A DNA stretch of 64,000 nt from Mycobacterium sp. IS-1496 (GTDB lineage: Bacteria; Actinomycetota; Actinomycetes; Mycobacteriales; Mycobacteriaceae). Position 1 is the stretch's first letter. The number at the start of each line of letters is the position of its first letter. This document shows, in pieces, positions 58,542-64,000 of this stretch. The translations under genes and the position numbers were made by a program. Where the stretch lies: the NCBI RefSeq assembly GCF_001499995.1, contig NZ_LQIU01000076.1:62001-126000 (forward strand). Direction: 5' to 3'. The notes under the pieces are model-generated. The model saw only the letters and a list, made by a program, of their open reading frames with translations, was not told where the DNA came from and did no database searches.

Positions 58542-58975
58542 GTGCGTTCCTTCCTTGACGGAAGGCGTCCTTGACTTCGCCGAGCGTGGCGGATACCGGC
58601 GGCGACCCGGAACCGTTGCAACGCCTCTCGACGGGGAAAGTCTACGTCGTCACCAGATCGACGTCTGGACGCCCAGTTCATCGCCGTTGCGCGAACGCTC
58701 CGTGATCGTGTCGGCAATGTCGTCGGCAATGTCGTAGTCACCAGGGTTAACCAGAGTGCAGCCAAACGTATTTCGTCTCGACGGCGCCGGCCGCCTGCAG
58801 CTGGGTCCCCCTGGTGCCGTCGCCGGCCACGACACCCATCGGCAGGGTGCCGAGCGGGTCGGTGTCACAGACGCGTTCGTCAGCAGCAGTCACATCGCCA
58901 GGGTAGTCGGTGACTGCAAACCGCTGGGTGAGTCGATGGGGCTCACGCGGGCCCGCCAGGCCTTAGGCTGGCGTT
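58542..58975. other. 434-base region between metH and the PAC2 gene
   Basis: This holds the metH leader and the divergent PAC2 promoter. On the minus strand a 48-codon frame (58747-58893, GTG start, no ribosome site) and an overlapping frame ending at 58650 show some protein-like composition, possibly remnants of a short gene; support is weak. A direct repeat of GTCGGCAAT occurs twice at about 58707-58735. Confidence 0.3.
58964..58969 (+). promoter_or_regulatory. Candidate -10 element (TAGGCT) for a leaderless PAC2 transcript
   Basis: TAGGCT lies six bases before the GTG at 58976 with no ribosome site, so transcription probably begins at or beside the start codon. Confidence 0.5.
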
Positions 58976-59866
58976 GTGACCCCATCGGACTTCGGCCCAG
59001 AGAAGGGACCTGACCTGCCGCCGTTGCGCGACGCCGTGGTCGTCGCCGCGTTCGAGGGGTGGAACGACGCCGGCGACGCGGCCAGCGACGCGCTCGAGCA
59101 CCTCGACGCGATCTGGGAGGCCGAACCGATCGCCGAGATCGACGACGAGTCGTACTACGACTACCAGGTCAACCGTCCGGTGATCCGCCAGGTCGACGGG
59201 GTGACCCGTGAGCTGGTGTGGCCCTCGATGCGGATCTCGCACTGCCGGCCGCCCGGCGCCGAGCGCGACATCGTGCTCATGCACGGGGTGGAACCCAACA
59301 TGCGCTGGCGCACGTTCTGCGCGGAGTTGCTGAACATCGCCGACAAGCTCAACGTGCAGACGGTCGTCATCCTGGGGGCGCTGCTCGCCGACACCCCGCA
59401 CACCAGGCCGGTGCCGGTGTCCGGGGCGGCGTACTCCCCCGAGTCGGCGAAGTTCTTCGGGCTCGAGGAGACCCGCTACGAGGGTCCGACCGGTATCGCC
59501 GGGGTGTTCCAGGACGCCTGCGTGCAGGCCGGGATCCCGGCCGTGACGTTCTGGGCGGCCGTTCCCCACTACGTGTCGCAGCCGCCGAACCCGAAGGCCA
59601 CCGTCGCGCTGCTGCGCCGCGTCGAGGACGTGCTCGACATCGAGGTCCCGCTCGCCGATCTGCCGACGCAGGCCGAGGAGTGGGAGGAGGCGGTCACCGA
59701 GATGACCGCCGAGGACGACGAGATCGCCGAATACGTGGCCTCGCTCGAACAGCGCGGCGACGCGGAGGTCGACATGACCGAGGTGCTCGGCAAGATCGAC
59801 GGCGATGCGCTGGCCGCAGAGTTCGAGCGGTACCTCCGCAGGCGCGGTCCCGGCTTCAGGAGTTAG
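58976..59866 (+). CDS. PAC2-family protein (Rv2125-like)
   Basis: A 296-residue protein with the PAC2 (proteasome assembly chaperone 2-like) fold: VVAAFEGWNDAGDAASDAL at the start, RDIVLMHGVEPNMRWRTF, VVILGALLADTPHTRP, and VTFWAAVPHYVSQPPNPKA, with an acidic helical C-terminus (EEWEEAVTEM, EDDEIAEYV). The archaeal/eukaryotic relatives assist 20S assembly; in actinobacteria a role with the proteasome is attractive given the prc genes in this window, but unproven. The GTG at 58976 is set by the leaderless promoter. Confidence 0.85.
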   Translation: MTPSDFGPEKGPDLPPLRDAVVVAAFEGWNDAGDAASDALEHLDAIWEAEPIAEIDDESYYDYQVNRPVIRQVDGVTRELVWPSMRISHCRPPGAERDIVLMHGVEPNMRWRTFCAELLNIADKLNVQTVVILGALLADTPHTRPVPVSGAAYSPESAKFFGLEETRYEGPTGIAGVFQDACVQAGIPAVTFWAAVPHYVSQPPNPKATVALLRRVEDVLDIEVPLADLPTQAEEWEEAVTEMTAEDDEIAEYVASLEQRGDAEVDMTEVLGKIDGDALAAEFERYLRRRGPGFRS

Positions 59867-59914
59867 ATCTCTGTGCGCCAACGCTTTTCCTTGGCATCGC
59901 GACGCTCGGAGCGC

Positions 59915-61222
59915 CTAGTTGTTGGTCGTTGGTGGAGGGGGTTGGTATGGCGGGTACCACCACCAGTCGGCGCGCTCCCCGGTAGGACCTCGGTAGGGGG
60001 CGACGGTGGGCGGGGGCTGATTCGGGGGGCGCGCGAGTGAACCAGCTCCGAGTGTTCGGCCGGTGCCGTCGGTGACGGTGAGTCGGGAGGCGGGTCCGGT
60101 GATGGTGATGACGCCTTTGTGGTGCAGCCGGTGGTGGTAGGGACAGACCAGCACGAGGTTGTCCAGGTCGGTGCGGCCGCCGTCTTCCCAGTGCCGGAGG
60201 TGGTGGGCGTGCAGACCGCGGGTGGCCCCGCAGCCGGGGACCGCGCAGGTGGGGTGGCGGTGTTCCAGGGCGCGGCGCAGCCGGCGGCTGATCAGCCGGG
60301 TGGCGCGCCCCGAGCCGATGGGCTGGCCGGCGCGTTCGAACCACACCTCGCAGGTGGCGTCACAGGTCAGATAGCGGCGGTCGGCATCCGAGAGCAGCGG
60401 CCCCAGGTGCAGGGCGGCGATACGGTCTGTGAGGTCGAGGTGCACGACCACGGTGGTGCGATGCCCGTGCGGGCGGCGGGCGGCCTCGGCGTCCCACCCG
60501 GCCTCGACCAGGCTATTGAACGCATCGCCCAGGGTGGGGAACGGCGGCCGCCCCGCTGACGGGCCCGTGCCCGGGCTGTCGGTGTCGTGGTCGTGTTTCC
60601 ACTGGGCGACCAACCCGTCGTGATGGGACTGCAGGGCGGCGTCGAACGCCGCCGCCTCGGCATGCGGCATCGCGATGTGCCAGTAGGTGTACTGCTCGTC
60701 GGAGGTCTTGGTGATCGACGCCTGCGGGACCGGCTCGGGAGCAGGCGCGGGCGGGATGTCAGTGTCGGCTTGAGGTTCGGGTGCGGGTTCGGGTTCGGGT
60801 CGGGGTTCGAGTTTGATCGCGGTTCGCAGCTGGTTGACCGTGGCGCTTCGGGCCAGCTCGGCGTAGTGCTCATCTGACCCTTCCCCCGCCCCGTCGGCGA
60901 TGACCCCGACCTGATCCAGCGACAGCCGCCCCTCCCGCAGTGCCTGCACGCATCGGGGGAACTCCGCGATCCGGTGGGCGATGGCGGCGATGGTCTTACC
61001 GTTCCTCGACGAGGACCCGGTCTTCCAGGCCATCAGATGCGCCACCGACTTCGCACCCGTCATCCCACACAGTTCGTCGTGGTCGATCTCGGCGGCGATC
61101 TCCACCAGACGCCCATCGATCGCGTTGCGCTGACCGGTCAACTCCGCCAACTCCTCGAACAACACCTCGAGCCGGTCGACAGGGCGCACCACCACCGCGC
61201 CGGACGCCAAGCTCGAGGACAT
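59915..61222 (-). CDS. DUF222/HNH endonuclease, 13E12 repeat family
   Basis: A 435-residue protein. An N-terminal DUF222 helical domain (about 1-330) includes a Pro/Glu-rich insert (EPRPEPEPAPEP near residue 150), and the C-terminal HNH nuclease reads GLHAHHLRHWEDGG followed by DNLVLVCPYHHRLHH. Many mycobacteria carry several such genes, often treated as mobile or repeat elements (REP13E12), and phages integrate in some of them. The ATG at 61222 is the first start giving the family N-terminus; a longer frame is open upstream. Converges on the PAC2 gene. Confidence 0.85.
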   Translation of the reverse strand: MSSSLASGAVVVRPVDRLEVLFEELAELTGQRNAIDGRLVEIAAEIDHDELCGMTGAKSVAHLMAWKTGSSSRNGKTIAAIAHRIAEFPRCVQALREGRLSLDQVGVIADGAGEGSDEHYAELARSATVNQLRTAIKLEPRPEPEPAPEPQADTDIPPAPAPEPVPQASITKTSDEQYTYWHIAMPHAEAAAFDAALQSHHDGLVAQWKHDHDTDSPGTGPSAGRPPFPTLGDAFNSLVEAGWDAEAARRPHGHRTTVVVHLDLTDRIAALHLGPLLSDADRRYLTCDATCEVWFERAGQPIGSGRATRLISRRLRRALEHRHPTCAVPGCGATRGLHAHHLRHWEDGGRTDLDNLVLVCPYHHRLHHKGVITITGPASRLTVTDGTGRTLGAGSLARPPNQPPPTVAPYRGPTGERADWWWYPPYQPPPPTTNN

Positions 61223-61642
61223 GACCCCATACAACCAGGGGGGTCTGACATTTAGGGCGTCCGGCGAGGGTGCCGAAGGCGACGCCCGGAGTGGGGTTCT
61301 CCGGACTGAGTATTCACCAACGGCCACAACGGTTTTCGACGGCCACCCGTAACTGGGAGCAATCGAAAGCCTCGTCATCGGCACAGCGGTCGATCAGCTG
61401 AACCGCCGGCCCGACCGCATCCGTCGGTGTCCGTCCACGGCGCGGCAAGAAGCGCTGTTCTCGGCGTGTCGCTCTAACGATCACGACGCCTATGCCGCTG
61501 CTCACGGCCCGCCTACATATCTTTGATGGCTCACCAGCTCGGGAACCGACATCCTGCCCCCAAGCACCGCGATGGCAGGGTTCCAGTCAGTTGCCGCAGA
61601 AGTGGCGTTGCTGCGGTGACTGCTGGCTCTACGGTGGAGGGC
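61223..61642. other. 420-base region upstream of HNH and GIY-YIG genes
   Basis: I see no supported gene. It contains the promoter of the HNH gene. Near its right end TACGGT (61630-61635) lies seven bases before the GTG of the interrupted GIY-YIG gene, another -10-like element in leaderless position; GGAGGG also lies there. Confidence 0.4.
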
Positions 61643-62536
61643 GTGACAGCACGGCATTCCGACGTCGCGGGGTTGACTCTCGGCCACGTCCTGACCAGCC
61701 TGGGCGCCGAGCACGATCCGCCGATCGGCCTGCAGGACATCCGCATCATCCGGCACAGCTTCAACACCGGAGAACAGGAGAGCTTGCGCGGACCGCAGGA
61801 TCTGACCGAGGAGCGCGTCCGCGACTACACTCGCTCACAAGGTATCTCGCCGCGGCAGTTTCCCCGTGATCCGGAGCCCTAATGGGTTCTGCTCGTCGCC
61901 GACGGCCAGCGACGGTCCCGGCTCTGGGGAACGTTCGAGAACCTCGGCGAGGTCGCCGCCGAACAGACGACCACGAACCGCTTCTTCGACCTTCGCCGCC
62001 ATAACTTCCTCGCGGCGCTGGTGAACCTGCTCGTCGTGGAGTGGGACACCCCACGCGTCTGGCATCGCCAGGCGACCAACGCCGCCCGCATGCCTGTCCT
62101 TGAGATCGCCGACCGAGACAAAGTGTCGTTCCCGGGGTTCGACCGAGTCCTGCTGACCTACCCCGAACTGGTCGAGATGGTGTCGGACGGCCGCTACGCC
62201 GACTGGCGGGCGGCGCTGTCACAGGTCCAAGGTATCTACCTGATCACCGACTCCTCCACCGGCAAGCACTACGTAGGCAAAGCCGCAGGTGCCGAGCGGA
62301 TCCTGGGCCGCTGGAAGGACTACGCCCTAGACGGCCATGGCGGCAACCGGGCGCTGCGGGAACTGATCGTTGACAGCGCCGGCGTCGCCGCTGCCAAGAC
62401 CGGCCACGCACACCACTTTTTGTTCAGCATCCTGCCAGTATTCGGGCCCAGCACCCCAGCCTCTGAAGTCGGCGACGCTGAATCCCAATACAAGAACGCA
62501 TTGTTGACTCGCAAATTCGGGCTCAACCGCAACTGA
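61643..62536 (+). pseudogene. GIY-YIG nuclease-family gene interrupted by one in-frame stop
   Basis: A single reading frame of 298 codons broken only by TAA at 61880-61882, with no frameshift: translation continues in the same frame as WVLLVADGQRRSRLWGTFEN. The C-terminal third is a GIY-YIG domain: GIYLITDSSTGKHYVGKA, then RWKDYA, GGNRALREL and a final AESQYKNALLTRKFG with a conserved Glu. The N-terminal part (DVAGLTLGHVL, IRIIRHSF) is of unknown type. The downstream piece could be translated separately from 62021. The stop may be a real inactivating mutation, or a sequencing error (a one-base change gives Tyr). It sits beside another nuclease gene. Confidence 0.7.
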
Positions 62537-62843
62537 CGACAAGGTGCACTGGTTCAGCTCAGCTGCCGGCCGGCAAACTCCTCGATCTGGCTTGTCCACG
62601 CGGAACCCGGACGAGACAGGTCAGCAATGCGGGTTTGCCAACTGGCGTTAAGGCGAAAGGGCCGGATGCCAGAAATCCCGGACATCTGTTCTCTGGTCAC
62701 GACTCTGTGAGCCCGCGAAGGAGGACGCCCACTCAGCCCCGTTTATAGGCAGAACCGACATAAGCGACCAGCACATCGTCCCACGGAGCGCACCGCGGTC
62801 GCTGGTCCAGAGCGTGAGCGGAACTCCTGTCCTACGCTCCTAC
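62537..62843. other. 307-base composition boundary, no gene seen
   Basis: No coding or RNA gene is supported. GC content falls from the mycobacterial norm on the left to about half on the right, so the edge of an imported segment probably lies here. No tRNA, integrase site or clear direct repeat was found. Confidence 0.4.
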
Positions 62844-63458
62844 TTAGGCCTTATCGGTCAGCTCCATAATTGCCTTTCTGAGGCTTGGCGCGAAATCATC
62901 GGTAACCCGTTCGCGGGCGAGCCATGGTCTGGTTAAGCCGCAGTCGACAAAAGTTTGATCGTGTGTCAGGTAGACTCCGGATTGATCGACCACTACGCAC
63001 ACACCGTGCTGTTTCGGAAAGTACTCTGTGTCTGATTTCTTACGGATGGTGGGCGCAAATCTGTCAACTCTTAGGTATTTACCGATCTGGCCGAGAAGGT
63101 CGCTTTCTGTAAGTATGTTCAGTTTTGCCTCAATGGGAATCCATCGCCCACCTACCATTACAAAGTAGTCAGCTCGCCCCGTGGTCTTACCATATCTCGA
63201 TGTAACACATTCCTCCAATATCGGAGTTCGTGGATCCTTGATGTCCCCAAGTAGGTAATCGATGAAGTACTCACGTACAAGCTCCTCGTTGAGGAATCGC
63301 GCCTGCGGGGAGGCAACCACCTGTCGCCAGTTCTCCTTCGAGATATCTTGGAAAGCGACTTCACTAATCTCAGCACGCTCTAGGAAGTCTGGAATGCTGT
63401 TGCCCCGCTGGATGAGTTCCCTGATGGCCCCGAAGTTTCGCTTGTAGAGCGGGGTCAC
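62844..63458 (-). CDS. PD-(D/E)XK nuclease-like protein, low GC
   Basis: A 204-residue protein I cannot name. The segment GRADYFVMVGGRWIPIEAKLNI (key parts RADYFV and WIPIEAKL) has the D-x(n)-E-x-K spacing of PD-(D/E)XK nucleases around residues 94-112. The N-terminal half is helical (AIRELIQRGNSIPDFLERAE), with FIDYLLGDIKDPRTPI before the core. The GTG at 63458 follows the stop of the next gene upstream by 15 bases, so they form an operon. GC content is near 48% (29 of 60 at 63001-63060), unlike the rest of the window, indicating recent transfer. Restriction or other DNA-targeting defence is plausible. Confidence 0.65.
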   Translation of the reverse strand: MTPLYKRNFGAIRELIQRGNSIPDFLERAEISEVAFQDISKENWRQVVASPQARFLNEELVREYFIDYLLGDIKDPRTPILEECVTSRYGKTTGRADYFVMVGGRWIPIEAKLNILTESDLLGQIGKYLRVDRFAPTIRKKSDTEYFPKQHGVCVVVDQSGVYLTHDQTFVDCGLTRPWLARERVTDDFAPSLRKAIMELTDKA

Positions 63459-63473
63459 GGTGTTCTGTCCAAT

Positions 63474-63980
63474 TTAGAAGTGCAGACCAAAATCGCTTGA
63501 ATGTAGGGGCTTCTCAAAAACGCTAACCTGATTGAACGGGACGAAGCTACGGCTACTAAAGTGAAAGGTCTCTTCTTTCGCGTAGTATGTCGCGCTTCCT
63601 TGCACGGGCGCACACGCGAAGATGCAACTCTCTACGCCTGTCGACAGCACGAGGTTCCGTTCAAGAGTTTCGATGGTTTCGACATTCGAACCTGGTCGAG
63701 TTGATTCACACCTTCGCAGCTCCTTAAGCAGCCGCCTGATTTTCTTGTGGCCTCGATTCGTATGATAAAAGAACAACACGTCGCCTTCGGTCATCCATCG
63801 TGCCGCAGTCCATTCGACGAATTCGCTATTCAGTTCCCCGAAATTCAGAATTATTTCGAGATCGGTAAGCTGCCTGCCCGGGGCAAAACCTTCATTTTTC
63901 TCGAACATAAATTCGAGATCCTCCACGGACTCCGGAAATCCGATACTCGTGACACATGATTGAACAAATCTAGGTTCCAT
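63474..63980 (-). CDS. PUA/EVE-like domain protein of unknown function, low GC
   Basis: A 168-residue protein, first of the two-gene low-GC operon visible here. The pattern is loosely like the EVE/ASCH (PUA-like) fold that reads modified bases: a MTEGDVLFFYHTNRGHKKI block (EVE proteins have a comparable GD-x-V-x-F-Y-H stretch), an inserted helix, then FHFSSRSFVPFNQVSVFEKP and a short Pro-Leu-x-x-x-Asp-Phe end. The ATG at 63980 has GGGAG nearby; a TTG five codons upstream is an alternative. The operon may continue past base 64000. The fold assignment is tentative. Confidence 0.5.
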   Translation of the reverse strand: MEPRFVQSCVTSIGFPESVEDLEFMFEKNEGFAPGRQLTDLEIILNFGELNSEFVEWTAARWMTEGDVLFFYHTNRGHKKIRRLLKELRRCESTRPGSNVETIETLERNLVLSTGVESCIFACAPVQGSATYYAKEETFHFSSRSFVPFNQVSVFEKPLHSSDFGLHF

Positions 63981-64000
63981 GAACTGCTCTCCCAATCACT

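Noticed and set aside
58542..58700. Cobalamin or SAM riboswitch in the metH leader
   Set aside because: No recognisable B12-box or SAM-riboswitch core could be found by eye.
62537..62843. tRNA or attachment site at the island edge
   Set aside because: No cloverleaf or flanking direct repeat was seen.

Overview
This window is chromosomal DNA from a high-GC actinobacterium, almost certainly a rapidly growing mycobacterium (Mycolicibacterium-like). The evidence is gene content and order: a Mas/Pks5-type polyketide synthase with PapA-type acyltransferases and an MmpL transporter, a lipL-meaB-mutB-mutA block, and a complete prcA-prcB-pup-dop-mpa proteasome block followed by lppK, trmI, recB-like, hisG/hisE, metH and a PAC2 gene. 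These orders match the M. tuberculosis Rv1486c-Rv1528c and Rv2109c-Rv2125 neighbourhoods from memory; no database was searched.

Region 1 (1-22445) is a cell-envelope glycolipid locus of the lipooligosaccharide (LOS)/pks5 type. It holds two ABC-2 permeases, a small membrane protein coupled to an HTTM protein, two GT2 glycosyltransferases, a polysaccharide pyruvyl transferase, a UDP-glucose dehydrogenase, an MmpL exporter, a GT1 glycosyltransferase, two tandem HxxxDG acyltransferases, a PapA3-like acyltransferase and the 2090-residue Pks5-like synthase. The likely logic is: Pks5 makes methyl-branched acyl chains, the acyltransferases attach them to a sugar core (probably trehalose), the glycosyltransferases and pyruvyl transferase extend and decorate the glycan, and MmpL and/or the ABC permeases export it. 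A fatty acyl-AMP ligase, normally expected, is not in the window.

Region 2 (22446-33436) starts with a 791-base AT-richer non-coding stretch, then lipL, the methylmalonyl-CoA mutase operon (mutA-mutB-meaB), a TVP38/TMEM64 membrane protein, a DoxX-like protein, an SPFH protein with NfeD, and an Rv1486c-like protein. The mutase interconverts succinyl-CoA and methylmalonyl-CoA, the extender used by Mas-type synthases, so it may be metabolically linked to region 1.

Region 3 (33444-43453) carries the Pup-proteasome genes. prcA abuts the Rv1486c-like gene, a junction that joins two segments far apart in M. tuberculosis. MTB12-like and LppK secreted proteins, a DUF503 protein, TrmI and a RecB-family nuclease follow.

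Region 4 (43450-49181) is an accessory stretch. It contains a thioesterase-like protein, a DinB-like protein, a TetR regulator divergent from a VOC protein with two matching operator palindromes, an ArsR-AHSA1-flavodoxin operon with its own tandem palindromes, an FAD-dependent disulfide oxidoreductase and a DUF4126 protein.

Region 5 (49491-59866) has a repeat-rich surface protein, hisE-hisG, a sugar-porter MFS protein, a HAD phosphatase, cobalamin-dependent metH and a PAC2-family protein.

Region 6 (59915-64000) is nuclease-rich and looks like an integration hotspot: a DUF222/HNH (13E12-type) protein, a GIY-YIG gene interrupted by one in-frame stop, and a lower-GC two-gene cassette (a PUA/EVE-like protein and a PD-(D/E)XK-like nuclease) that probably continues beyond the right edge. 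This cassette is the best candidate here for an undescribed defence or modification system. No rRNA, tRNA, insertion sequence or CRISPR array was recognised.
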